Shown here: positions 7,320 to 14,915 of the stretch, one piece after another
How positions within the stretch are numbered: position 1 is the first letter of the stretch
Layout: each line of letters opens with the position of its first letter
From: Caryophanales bacterium UBA6769
Lineage (GTDB): Bacteria > Bacillota > Bacilli > Bacillales > UBA6769
DNA length: 17,567 bases
NCBI GenBank assembly: GCA_002453275.1
Contig: DKGN01000059.1
Coordinates: 1 to 17,567, forward strand
Direction of reading: 5' to 3'
Made by a program: the position numbers and the translations under genes
The notes under the pieces: generated by a model
The model's database searches: none
What the model was told of the DNA's origin: nothing
What the model saw: the letters and a program-made list of their open reading frames with translations, nothing else

Positions 7320-9089
7320 TTGAGTGTTGTCAATGAGAAAGTATCACCAATTTCACCACAATCACAACTTTCACCAGAACTACAGTTAGTCGGAAAGGCA
7401 ATTGAAAAAGAAAAAGCAGCAATTACACCAGGTAGACGAAGAAGAAAAATTGTCTCAGTATTTGTAAAAAACGGCTTAGGAATGCTGCTCAAAGACTCCA
7501 TCACGAGGAAGCTAATGGGGAAATCAAAAAGAAGTCGTACCGAACGCGAACATATGCATAGAATTGGCGTCCGGCTACGGGAAGCGTTCGAAGAACTAGG
7601 TCCAACGTTTATTAAGCTTGGTCAAGTTCTCGTTACGCGTCAAGATCTATTTCCAGAAGAAATTACACTGGAATTAGAAAAGCTATTAGATAAGGTTCCT
7701 CCGATCGAATTTGCCAAGCTTCAGTATATTATAGAGCAAGAACTCCCGAACGGGATGGATACGTTCGAATGGTTCGAAGAAGATCCCCTCGGTTCTGCTT
7801 CGCTTGCGCAAGTGTACAAAGCTAAAGTAAAGGATGGCCCTGTCGTTGCTGTTAAAGTTGTCCGTCCAACAGTTGAGAAGTTATTTGAAACAGACATTAG
7901 AGTAATTAAAAAAATGACAGGCATGTTACGGAAACGATTGCCACCTGAGTTATCAGCAGCAATCGATGTGAATGGATTAATTGATGATTATTACAGTAGT
8001 GCTATGGATGAACTCGACATGGTCGAAGAATCTCGTAAAATGGTAGAAATGGCACAATACCGAAAAAGCGCAGAATATGTCGATGTTCCAGAAGTTCATA
8101 CAGCAACGAAAAATGTCTTACTTATGGAATTTATCGATGGCTGGTTAATTAAAGACTTTCCAGTTGACTTCTTCACCTTTGAAGAACGTGTGAAAATCAT
8201 GATTGATCTCGTTCACCTTTATGTCCAACAGATGTTGGATGGACACTATCACGCTGACGCCCACGGATCGAACATTATGATCTGTAAGCATCGCAAAAAA
8301 GCGATCGTCATTGACTGGGGAATGACAGGTCGAATGGATAGCGTTTTGGCACAAACGTTAATGAGGATCATTATGCACATCCAGTTAAATCAGGCAGAAG
8401 ATGTAGCCGAGGTGAATATGGAATTATTTACACCGACGATTTATACTGACGTCGTTAAATTGAAAGACCAATTGAGAGCGCTTGCATTACGTTATGTTAA
8501 TGCAGTACAAGGTAGCGACCGTTACAACTACGGAAATCTCGTATTAGAAGCTACAGCAATCGGACTTAAGAATTATTGTAAAGTTCCGAATGGATTAGCA
8601 CTATGGGCGAAAGGATTCTCCGCCACAGAAGGAGCTGCCCGTTGGATTTGTCCAGAAATATCTTACGGTGAAGTCGTTGAAGCATACGAAATCCCGATTT
8701 TAAAAAGCATGCTTAGCAAACGCTTTGACTACCGTGCGAATGCAAGTCTCCTTTCAGAGTCAGCAAAATTAATTACGACATTTCCACGTCGAGCTGCAAG
8801 AATTATGGAAAATGTCGCAGAAAATAAGTTTCGCATGAATTTGCAAATTCAACCAGACGTAACGATTCGTAACACGTTAAACCAAATTACGAACAGAATT
8901 GCATTGGCATTAGTTACTTTTGCAATCATAATTGCAACCGGTTTCATGATATCTAGTATCCCTGACGGTGTATTTCTAGGAATGCAAAAAACAACAATTG
9001 CAAACATTGGATTAGGTACATCTATTTTCCTTATCATATTCACGCTTTGGCGTTTGTTCCGCACGCGAAAACATCGATCACTGTTCTAA
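7320..9089 (+). CDS. ABC1/UbiB/AarF-family atypical kinase
   Basis: This encodes 589 residues from a TTG start seven bases after AGGAGGGAT. ABC1 family hallmarks appear in order: GPTFIKLGQ at 94-102 (the KxGQ region), GSASLAQVYKA at 158-168 (the A-rich loop), VAVKV with Lys179, ELD at 231-233, HADAHGSN at 311-318 in place of the usual HADPHPGN, and IDWGMTG at 331-337 in place of IDFGMxG. Asp313, Asn318 and Asp332 are kept, so ATP and metal binding looks intact. Two hydrophobic helices at about 527-545 and 563-580 end in a basic tail, as in membrane-bound UbiB proteins. Known relatives support quinone or isoprenoid lipid metabolism through ATPase activity; the substrate here is unknown. Bases 7320-7430 encode a Ser/Pro/Gln-rich N-terminal extension. 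It is probably the first gene of an operon with the small protein at 9116. Confidence 0.92.
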   Translation: MSVVNEKVSPISPQSQLSPELQLVGKAIEKEKAAITPGRRRRKIVSVFVKNGLGMLLKDSITRKLMGKSKRSRTEREHMHRIGVRLREAFEELGPTFIKLGQVLVTRQDLFPEEITLELEKLLDKVPPIEFAKLQYIIEQELPNGMDTFEWFEEDPLGSASLAQVYKAKVKDGPVVAVKVVRPTVEKLFETDIRVIKKMTGMLRKRLPPELSAAIDVNGLIDDYYSSAMDELDMVEESRKMVEMAQYRKSAEYVDVPEVHTATKNVLLMEFIDGWLIKDFPVDFFTFEERVKIMIDLVHLYVQQMLDGHYHADAHGSNIMICKHRKKAIVIDWGMTGRMDSVLAQTLMRIIMHIQLNQAEDVAEVNMELFTPTIYTDVVKLKDQLRALALRYVNAVQGSDRYNYGNLVLEATAIGLKNYCKVPNGLALWAKGFSATEGAARWICPEISYGEVVEAYEIPILKSMLSKRFDYRANASLLSESAKLITTFPRRAARIMENVAENKFRMNLQIQPDVTIRNTLNQITNRIALALVTFAIIIATGFMISSIPDGVFLGMQKTTIANIGLGTSIFLIIFTLWRLFRTRKHRSLF

Positions 9090-9115
9090 ATTAATCGAAA
9101 AGGAGGTATGTCAAA

Positions 9116-9442
9116 ATGGGTGCCGAACAAGAAAAGTTAACAATGTCTCAAAGGATCGATGCTTTTTACCGACAGAGTGGTGGACCCGGGAATCCGGATA
9201 TAGCCCGAATTTTGAATGAACATCTCATCCATGGGAAAGACCACGGAGTTCCAGGGAAGAAGGAAGATATTCAGGATGCGTTTACAGAAGTGTTTTTAGG
9301 TGACCGTTCCACACAGCCTATCGTACTCGGTTTAATGAAAATTAGAAACTCGATTAAGCAAGAGTGGGAACGCTATTTGGAAACACAGCAAGGGTATTCT
9401 AATCAAGCGATTGACGAGCTTAAGCGCGAGCAAATTAAGTAA
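9116..9442 (+). CDS. Small soluble protein of unknown family, tandem copy 1
   Basis: This encodes 108 residues from an ATG after AAGGAGGT, 26 bp after the kinase stop. There is no signal peptide, membrane helix or cysteine. It is strongly similar to the protein at 9587: the shared core is RIDAFYRQSGGPGNPDI, then a KDHG-x2-GKKEDI block, DAFTEVFLGDRST and VLGLMKI, and a charged C-terminal helix with EWERYL. The mix of short helices and a Gly/Pro loop suggests a compact helical cytosolic protein. I do not recognise the family. Its tight position behind the ABC1 kinase suggests a partner or substrate-handling role. A terminator directly after it closes the kinase transcript. Confidence 0.85.
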   Translation: MGAEQEKLTMSQRIDAFYRQSGGPGNPDIARILNEHLIHGKDHGVPGKKEDIQDAFTEVFLGDRSTQPIVLGLMKIRNSIKQEWERYLETQQGYSNQAIDELKREQIK

Positions 9443-9450
9443 CAAAAAAA

Positions 9451-9490
9451 CAAAATCCGGTTGACGTTAACCGGGTTTTGCATTTTATTC
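9451..9490 (+). terminator. Intrinsic terminator after small protein copy 1
   Basis: CAAAATCCGGTT (9451-9462) pairs with AACCGGGTTTTG (9469-9480), a 12-bp stem with one T-G pair and a 6-base loop. It is followed by a T-rich CATTTTATT. It separates the kinase and first small-protein genes from the second copy and the dehydrogenases. Confidence 0.85.
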
Positions 9491-9586
9491 CCGTGTCCCT
9501 AGATACCTAACAATAGACGCACGTAACACCCCTTACAGAAATAAGAATCTTAATAACACTGCTAAGAGAAGAAGGAGGTTCATCAT

Positions 9587-9916
9587 ATGAGTAACGAACA
9601 AGAAAACTTAACGATGAAGCAACGAATCGACGCATTTTATCGCCAAAGTGGTGGTCCGGGAAACCCTGATATTGATAGAATTATTGATGAGCACTTAAAA
9701 TATGGAAAAGATCACGGCATTCGAGGCAAAAAAGAAGATATTCGCGATGCGTTTACAGAAGTATTTTTAGGTGACCGCTCGACTCGTCCCCTCGTGTTAG
9801 GCTTAATGAAAATACAACAGACAGTTAGAAGTGAATGGGAACGTTATTTATCTGCACAACGTCCAAATAAAGAGGAATTGATCGAAGAATTAAAAAAAGA
9901 ATACCAAAAGAAATGA
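9587..9916 (+). CDS. Small soluble protein of unknown family, tandem copy 2
   Basis: This encodes 109 residues from an ATG after AGAAGGAGG. It is a paralogue of the protein at 9116, with the same RQSGGPGNPDI loop, GKKEDI block and DAFTEVFLGDRST-x-P-x-VLGLMKI core. Most differences are in the charged C-terminal helix (EELIEELKKEYQKK). There are no cysteines, signal or membrane segment. It stands 85 bp upstream of the alcohol dehydrogenase gene with no terminator between, so it probably heads that transcript, while copy 1 is tied to the kinase. The arrangement looks like a local duplication in which each copy was placed with a different neighbour. Family and function are not recognised. Confidence 0.84.
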   Translation: MSNEQENLTMKQRIDAFYRQSGGPGNPDIDRIIDEHLKYGKDHGIRGKKEDIRDAFTEVFLGDRSTRPLVLGLMKIQQTVRSEWERYLSAQRPNKEELIEELKKEYQKK

Positions 9917-10001
9917 AGCTTTCTTTTAATCTAGCAAACAGACTCTCGTCAATGCTAAACTAATCTTATAAAGTAAATAAATCTAAAAAGGTGGGTTTGC
10001 T

Positions 10002-11102
10002 ATGAAAGCAGCAGTATTACATCAATATGGACAAGAACTTAAAATTGAAAACGTCGAGCTAGAAGATCCTCGCAAGGGCGAAGTGCGTGTCAAAATGAAA
10101 GCGGCAGGCATTTGCCACAGTGACCAGCACGTCATCGATTTGGCCTTGCCTTTGCCTGTTCCGATTGTACTAGGACATGAAGGAGCAGGGATAGTCGATG
10201 CTGTTGGAGAAGGTGTAACGAGCGTGAAAGTTGGAGATCACGTTGCACTTAACTGGGTTCCATCATGTGCAAAGTGCCACAATTGCCGTGTCGGTAGACC
10301 GGACATGTGTGACGAAGCCGAAAAAATTGCAGCAATGGGAACATTGCTCGATGGGACAACTCGCTTTTCACTTAACGGAAAAAAAGTTCATCAATTCCCG
10401 TTAACTGGAACGTTCAGTGAATATACGGTTGTTCCTGAAAGTTCAGCGATCCCAATTCGAAAAGATATTCCTTTCGAATGGGCAGCTCTCGTTGGTTGCT
10501 GTGTCATCACAGGAGTCGGCGCCGTAACAAATACTGCAAAAGTAGAGCCAGGCAGTACAGTTGCTGTCATTGGAGCTGGTGGTGTTGGATTTAATACTAT
10601 TCAAGGCGCAAAATTAGCCGGTGCAAAGCAAATCATCGCAGTTGATATTTTAGATGACAAGCTTGAAAAAACGAAAGCATTCGGTGCAACACATACAGTC
10701 AATGCAAAGGAAAATGATCCTGTTCGTGAAGTGAAGAAGTTGACAGGTGGTCTCGGTGTTGACTATGCCTTTGAAGTGATTGGCCGAGAAGAAACGATGC
10801 AACAAGGCTACATGATGACAAGAAAGGGTGGTATGACAGTTATCGTTGGAGTTGCTTCGCCAACGACGAATTTATCTATTAATGCATTTTCCATACCCCA
10901 TCAGTCAAAAACAATTACAGGTTCATGGCTCGGACAAGGAAATCCTGCAGTCGATTACCCAAATCTACTAGACTTAAATGCAGCAGGAAAGCTTCAGCTT
11001 GAACCACTTGTCAGTCAAGTTTACACACTTGATGAAATTAACAAAGGCTTTGAAGCGATGAAATCTGGAGAAAACATTCGTGGTGTCATCACATTTGATT
11101 AA
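10002..11102 (+). CDS. Zinc-dependent alcohol dehydrogenase (MDR superfamily)
   Basis: This encodes 366 residues from an ATG after AAAGGTGGG. The product oxidises a primary alcohol to an aldehyde (or the reverse) with NAD. Catalytic zinc ligands are visible: Cys38 in GICHSD, His59-Glu60 in LGHEGAG, and Cys166 in VGCCVITGVGA. The structural zinc set is complete: Cys89, Cys92, Cys95 and Cys103. The Rossmann motif is GAGGVG at 191-196, with Asp215 at the end of the second strand favouring NAD over NADP. The class III-like layout (VGC-x-VITGVGAV, GSWLGQGNP) resembles aryl- and NDMA-type alcohol dehydrogenases, but the substrate cannot be read from sequence. Its stop codon overlaps a possible ATG of the aldehyde dehydrogenase frame by one base, so the two are surely co-transcribed. 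Confidence 0.94.
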   Translation: MKAAVLHQYGQELKIENVELEDPRKGEVRVKMKAAGICHSDQHVIDLALPLPVPIVLGHEGAGIVDAVGEGVTSVKVGDHVALNWVPSCAKCHNCRVGRPDMCDEAEKIAAMGTLLDGTTRFSLNGKKVHQFPLTGTFSEYTVVPESSAIPIRKDIPFEWAALVGCCVITGVGAVTNTAKVEPGSTVAVIGAGGVGFNTIQGAKLAGAKQIIAVDILDDKLEKTKAFGATHTVNAKENDPVREVKKLTGGLGVDYAFEVIGREETMQQGYMMTRKGGMTVIVGVASPTTNLSINAFSIPHQSKTITGSWLGQGNPAVDYPNLLDLNAAGKLQLEPLVSQVYTLDEINKGFEAMKSGENIRGVITFD

Positions 11103-11131
11103 TGCTACGGAAAAAAGAAAGAAGGGATAGT

Positions 11132-12622
11132 TTGAGCATTACAGTTGAAACAAAAACAGCCGACTTGTTTCTAGGCGGGGAGTGGCAGCCAGCAGCATCA
11201 GGAGCAACATTTGAAGTTGTGAATCCAGCAACTGGTGAAGTGGTTGCAACAGTGGCAAATGCAGGTGCAGAAGACGTCGACATCGCTGTTGAATCAGCAC
11301 AAAAAGCATTTGAAAGTAGACGTTGGCATAAGCTACCAGCGCTAGAGCGGGGTCGCATTTTACGTAAAGTAGCTGATTTAATTAGAAAGAATAACATGGA
11401 ATTAGCTAAACTAATGACACATGAAAATGGCATGCCAATAAATATGGCAATGTTTGTAGAGATCCCGATGGTGGCAGATACATTTGATTTTTTTGCGTCA
11501 CTTCTTGTACAACCCCAAGGCGAAATACTACCCTTTTCATTAAATGCTCCATCGGAACATCTCGCTTGGACGATGAAAGAGCCGATTGGCATTGCTGGGC
11601 TCATTACACCATGGAATTTTCCATTACTCATGCCGGCCTGGAAGATCGCTCCTGCCCTTGCAACCGGCTGTCCGAGCATATTAAAACCAGCCCCTGAGAC
11701 CCCCTTATCTGCCCTAAAACTGGCAGAGCTTTGTAAGGAAGCTGGGGTTCCTAATGGAATGTTGCACGTTTTAACAGGGACTGATGAAGCTGGAAAAGCA
11801 ATTGTCAGTCATCCCGACATTCCAAAAATTGCATTTACAGGAGAAACAGCAACAGGAAGGAAAATAATGGAGGCCGCGGCCCCACACATTAAACGCGTCA
11901 CATTAGAACTTGGTGGAAAATCACCAAACATCATCTTAGATGATGCAAATCTAGCAGACGCTGCAAAAAGCGCTTTATTCGGCATCTTTTATAATTCTGG
12001 TCAAGTCTGTCAGGCAGGTAGCCGAATCCTTGTCCATGAATCGATATACGATGAGTTTTTAGACACGCTCGTGGAAAGTGCCCAGAAACTACATGTTGGG
12101 CCAGGAACAGACATGAAAAACAATTTAGGACCGGTCATTAACGAGGAGCAACACGAAAAAATCCTTGAATATATTCAAGTTGGTCAACGTGAAGGAGCAA
12201 CATTGCGTTGTGGTGGGAAAATACCAGAGGGGATGGATAAAGGCTACTTTATTGAGCCGACCATTTTTTCAGATGTGACGTCTGATATGACGATAGCTCG
12301 TGAAGAAATTTTTGGTCCGGTCGTTAGTGTCATCCCGTTTCAAGATGATGATGAAGCGGTAAAAATTGCAAATGATACTATTTATGGCTTAGCCGCGGCC
12401 GTTTGGACTAACGATATTAAACGAGGGTTGCGAATGGCCCAAAAAGTGAAAAGCGGAACACTATGGATTAATACTTATCAAGTGCTTTCTCCAACTGTCC
12501 CGTTTGGCGGTTATAAACAGAGTGGACTTGGAAGAGAAAATGGCATCCAAGCATTGAATAATTTCCTAGAAACGAAATCAATTATTTGTAATCTAGACGA
12601 TAGAGCGATGACATTATTTTAA
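11132..12622 (+). CDS. NAD(P)-dependent aldehyde dehydrogenase
   Basis: This encodes 496 residues from the TTG at 11132, placed after AAAGAAGGGA (11117-11126) and giving the usual MSITVETK... family N-terminus. An in-frame ATG at 11102, overlapping the alcohol dehydrogenase stop, would add 10 basic residues and lacks its own ribosome site. It oxidises an aldehyde to the carboxylic acid. Catalytic residues are present (numbering from the TTG): Asn162 in TPWNFP, Lys185 in ILKPAPETP, Glu259 in LELGGKSPN and the nucleophile Cys293 in GQVCQAGSR. PFGGYKQSGLGRENG is in its expected place near the end. The cofactor loop reads FTGETATGRKI, with Glu where Ser is common. Full length and intact, it should complete the oxidation begun by the dehydrogenase upstream. 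Confidence 0.94.
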   Translation: MSITVETKTADLFLGGEWQPAASGATFEVVNPATGEVVATVANAGAEDVDIAVESAQKAFESRRWHKLPALERGRILRKVADLIRKNNMELAKLMTHENGMPINMAMFVEIPMVADTFDFFASLLVQPQGEILPFSLNAPSEHLAWTMKEPIGIAGLITPWNFPLLMPAWKIAPALATGCPSILKPAPETPLSALKLAELCKEAGVPNGMLHVLTGTDEAGKAIVSHPDIPKIAFTGETATGRKIMEAAAPHIKRVTLELGGKSPNIILDDANLADAAKSALFGIFYNSGQVCQAGSRILVHESIYDEFLDTLVESAQKLHVGPGTDMKNNLGPVINEEQHEKILEYIQVGQREGATLRCGGKIPEGMDKGYFIEPTIFSDVTSDMTIAREEIFGPVVSVIPFQDDDEAVKIANDTIYGLAAAVWTNDIKRGLRMAQKVKSGTLWINTYQVLSPTVPFGGYKQSGLGRENGIQALNNFLETKSIICNLDDRAMTLF

Positions 12623-12771
12623 TGGTTCTGAATATTACATACAAATGTAGGTTTAGGACAACTAGTTACTCTGAATAACCTATAATTTTAGGGATGTGTT
12701 TTCTTTAGTCAATATTTTACAATAAAAGATAATCATCCAATTGCTTGATTTTTTACACGTTACAGTAAGCT

Positions 12772-12835
12772 AAAGGAGCCTTTGTTTCTAAGTGTGTTAA
12801 GTTCATACACCAGTTTAGTAAAGAAAGGCTCCTTT
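12772..12835. repeat. Stem-loop with 12-bp perfect arms
   Basis: AAAGGAGCCTTT (12772-12783) and AAAGGCTCCTTT (12824-12835) are exact complements around a 40-base loop. The loop itself has a GTGT/ACAC pairing. No T tract follows, so it is not an ordinary terminator. It could be a relic of mobile-element ends or a structured leader. Confidence 0.6.
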
Positions 12836-12860
12836 CACACATCATAGCGAATAAATCGAT

Positions 12861-12890
12861 TGCATAGAACCGTACAAAACGATCTATGCA
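12861..12890. repeat. 8-bp inverted repeat TGCATAGA/TCTATGCA
   Basis: The perfect arms at 12861-12868 and 12883-12890 enclose a further CGT/ACG pair. The dyad lies where the -35 region of the TATAAT at 12905 would be, a place suited to an activator or repressor. Confidence 0.4.
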
Positions 12891-12895
12891 CTAAA

Positions 12896-12912
12896 GAATT
12901 ATCTTATAATTC
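12896..12912. promoter_or_regulatory. Dyad GAATTAT-CTT-ATAATTC overlapping a -10 box
   Basis: A 7-bp perfect inverted repeat with a 3-base centre includes TATAAT at 12905-12910. It is a possible core promoter with an overlapping operator about 75 bases upstream of the first cluster B gene. Confidence 0.4.
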
Positions 12913-12986
12913 CGATTATTCACGAACAATTACAGCGCTAGGTTGAACAAATGACTGATCCAGTTAACTGAGTGGGGGAGGTGTAG

Positions 12987-13580
12987 TTGGAAGAAGAGGA
13001 AGCTTTTGGTAGGATTGTGAAAATGAAATTTTTCATAGCCTTCTTTAGCGGATTTATGCTCCTTGCATTAGTAGCGACGACCTTCGGTATAACGAGTACA
13101 GCATTTGTCATGCCGATTGGTGGAATGGGTGAATTTTATGTCACCTTTGATAAGTTAGAAGGAAAAGGATTCAATCTTGATTCCAATCTTGAGGACAATG
13201 GTCAACAAGAAGATGTTGCTCCGCTCGTGCGGAGTGAATTAGAAGGAGCGACTGTATACGGTCTGCATATTTACAAAGAGCTTAACTTACCATTCATTGG
13301 TTGGATTCGAATGAACATTGAATCGACAGAACCAACGTTGATTCAAGGATTCGTTCAAGAGGCCCGCTTTATAGAAGCGGACGTGACATTTAATAATTTG
13401 GGGATTACACAACATGACTTCAACGAGATGATGGTAGAGCATGCTTTTTGGAATCAAAGCGCAGACGCGATTTCAATTACAGATGCTAAAATCATGACCG
13501 ATTACTTATTTCAAGAAATTATTAGTTTGGATGGTATGACCTTTTCGGTTGAACGAATTGACTCACCCGAACAAAACTGA
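12987..13580 (+). CDS. DUF6230-type exported protein (cluster B, copy 1)
   Basis: This encodes 197 residues from a TTG start next to GGGGGAGGTG. An internal GTG or ATG at 13017 or 13023 is an alternative, but has a weaker ribosome site. Residues 1-12 are acidic then basic. A hydrophobic export segment runs over about 14-40, ending STAFVMP, which is a poorer signal-peptidase site than in the paralogues, so the protein may stay membrane-anchored. The mature part starts with GGMGEFYV (46-53) and LEGKGF. It has the strand repeat VYGLHIYKELNLP, then an ADAISITDAKIMTDYLFQ block typical of DUF6230. It is closest to the neighbour at 13724 and clearly different from the cluster A group. There are no cysteines. 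Function unknown. Confidence 0.82.
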   Translation: MEEEEAFGRIVKMKFFIAFFSGFMLLALVATTFGITSTAFVMPIGGMGEFYVTFDKLEGKGFNLDSNLEDNGQQEDVAPLVRSELEGATVYGLHIYKELNLPFIGWIRMNIESTEPTLIQGFVQEARFIEADVTFNNLGITQHDFNEMMVEHAFWNQSADAISITDAKIMTDYLFQEIISLDGMTFSVERIDSPEQN

Positions 13581-13598
13581 AATCGATAACATCATGAA

Positions 13599-13647
13599 GA
13601 CGAGATAGGCTTCCATTACTAACAATGAAAAGGCTCGTCGTTCTATT
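13599..13647 (+). terminator. Weak stem-loop between the two cluster B DUF6230 genes
   Basis: GACGAG (13599-13604) and CTCGTC (13634-13639) pair across a 29-base loop and are followed by a T-rich TTCTATTTT. This may be a leaky terminator that sets different levels for the first and later genes. The loop is long for a standard terminator. Confidence 0.35.
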
Positions 13648-13723
13648 TTAAAACTTTATTCATATGAATGCACAAAATGTTAAATTTTGCTATACGTGTT
13701 TATTAAATTTGGAGGTGGATAAT

Positions 13724-14308
13724 ATGCAAGAAAATGTTATGGTCGTTGGTCAAGTCGCAAAAAAGAAGTTTTTAATCGCACTTCTCTCAGGTTTGTTAGC
13801 GTTTGGTGGAATTGCAGCCTTTTTCGGATTAACGACAACGGCTTTCGCACTACCGTTAGGTGGGATGGGTGATTTCTATGTCGTCATTGATGAATTGGAA
13901 GGTACTGGCTTCCAACTGCAACCACAAATTGGTGAAACAGGAAATGCAGATGCTGCACCGATGGTACGAAATCTTATTGATGACGTAAATATAAAAGGCT
14001 TAACAATTTACAAAGATTTGAAAATGCCAACAGGTAACTGGATCCGAGTTAACGTCGAAGCACCAACTGCATCAATTCAAGGTCTTACACAAGATGCTCG
14101 CTTTATCGATGCTAACTTATCCTTTACGAATATGGACATTAAAGAAAAGAATACAGACAACTTCGAAGAAAATTGGACGCACAGTGCAGACACTGTGACA
14201 ATTACAGATGCAAAGATCGTAACAGATTACTTATTCCAAAACTTTGTCGCCCTTAATGGCGCGAAAATCTCAATCGATAAAATCGATGGCCCTGAATTAA
14301 TTGAATAA
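13724..14308 (+). CDS. DUF6230-type exported protein (cluster B, copy 2)
   Basis: The ATG at 13724 follows TTGGAGGTGG and gives 194 residues. An in-frame ATG at 13664 would add 20 residues without a ribosome site and was rejected. KKK at 13-15 precedes a hydrophobic segment at about 16-40, with a good cleavage site after TAFA (39-42). The mature part has GGMGDFYVVIDELEGTGF and NIKGLTIYKDLKMPTGNWIR, then ADTVTITDAKIVTDYLFQ. It is a paralogue of the protein at 12987. The GLTIYKDLKMPTGNWIRV stretch also resembles GLTITKTLNTPEGNLIVKI in the head of the coiled-coil protein at 14916, which links that head to this family. It lies 57 bp upstream of the DUF6114 gene, in a likely operon. It has no cysteines. 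Confidence 0.86.
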   Translation: MQENVMVVGQVAKKKFLIALLSGLLAFGGIAAFFGLTTTAFALPLGGMGDFYVVIDELEGTGFQLQPQIGETGNADAAPMVRNLIDDVNIKGLTIYKDLKMPTGNWIRVNVEAPTASIQGLTQDARFIDANLSFTNMDIKEKNTDNFEENWTHSADTVTITDAKIVTDYLFQNFVALNGAKISIDKIDGPELIE

Positions 14309-14365
14309 ATTGAAACGAAAGGGTGAACGTTTACTTTCAACCGTCTAGGAAAGGAGCGGATGCTA

Positions 14366-14854
14366 ATGAGCAGAAAAGAAGCAAAAATTCTCAAAAGAGA
14401 GCTGAAAACACAAAAAAAACATGAAAAAATGCTGGACGCTAGCAAATTTAAACAGTGGCGAAACAGCAGGCCTTTTTGGGGAGCGACACTTACAATACTT
14501 GCAGGTCTCATGATTTTATACATTCCGATCCACCTTTTTGCACTTGCTTTTACTCCAGGAAGCTATGCCATTTTGGGAATTTTATTTGGAGGCTTAATCC
14601 TTTTAATCGGAATTCTAGCGTATTTTTACACACAACTCTCAACATTATTCGGAATTCTTACTATATTTTTATCAGTGCTATCAATTATGGGGGCACTTGG
14701 TGGATTTCTCGTTGGTACGATTGTCGGTATTGTTGGAGGAGCGATGTGTGTCGGTTGGAGCACAGAAACAGTTTCAATCTCTACAGATCATACGCAAAAT
14801 AAGAAAAAGAAAAAAATTGAAGGAGATCAATCGTCAACACCAGCACCGTTATAG
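14366..14854 (+). CDS. DUF6114-type small membrane protein
   Basis: Two ATG codons, at 14360 and 14366, follow AAAGGAG (14350-14356). The second has the better spacing and gives 162 residues. A very basic cytosolic N-terminus (1-33) precedes SRPFWGA (34-40), the entry to the first of four helices (about 38-60, 65-88, 92-108, 109-131). The last helices carry LGGFLVGTIVGIVGG, and a Lys-rich tail follows. This matches what I know of DUF6114 from actinobacteria, where it neighbours DUF6230, as it does here. The same domain appears fused to the C-terminus of the protein at 1643. An anchor or export helper for the DUF6230 proteins is an inference from this repeated pairing. Confidence 0.85.
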   Translation: MSRKEAKILKRELKTQKKHEKMLDASKFKQWRNSRPFWGATLTILAGLMILYIPIHLFALAFTPGSYAILGILFGGLILLIGILAYFYTQLSTLFGILTIFLSVLSIMGALGGFLVGTIVGIVGGAMCVGWSTETVSISTDHTQNKKKKKIEGDQSSTPAPL

Positions 14855-14915
14855 AATCTATCTAACATAATAAGGGGTCAATGGAGCAAATAGATTGCTA
14901 GGGGAGAAGGTTATC

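Larger units (their letters stand above)
12623..12986 (+). promoter_or_regulatory. 364-bp gene-free region leading into cluster B
   Basis: No coding frame is convincing. The region is packed with dyad symmetries: a 12-bp stem at 12772-12835, an 8-bp stem at 12861-12890, a 7-bp stem at 12896-12912 containing TATAAT at 12905-12910, and a 10-bp palindrome CAGTTAACTG at 12961-12970 just before the ribosome site. It probably contains the cluster B promoter. The TATAAT lacks a matching -35 and its upstream DNA is occupied by the 12861-12890 dyad. No clear terminator was found for the dehydrogenase operon. Confidence 0.5.

Noticed and set aside
14455..14802. 115-codon plus-strand frame inside the DUF6114 gene.
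   Set aside because: It is an out-of-frame shadow of a gene with good membrane topology and a ribosome site; the product has odd composition and no homology seen.
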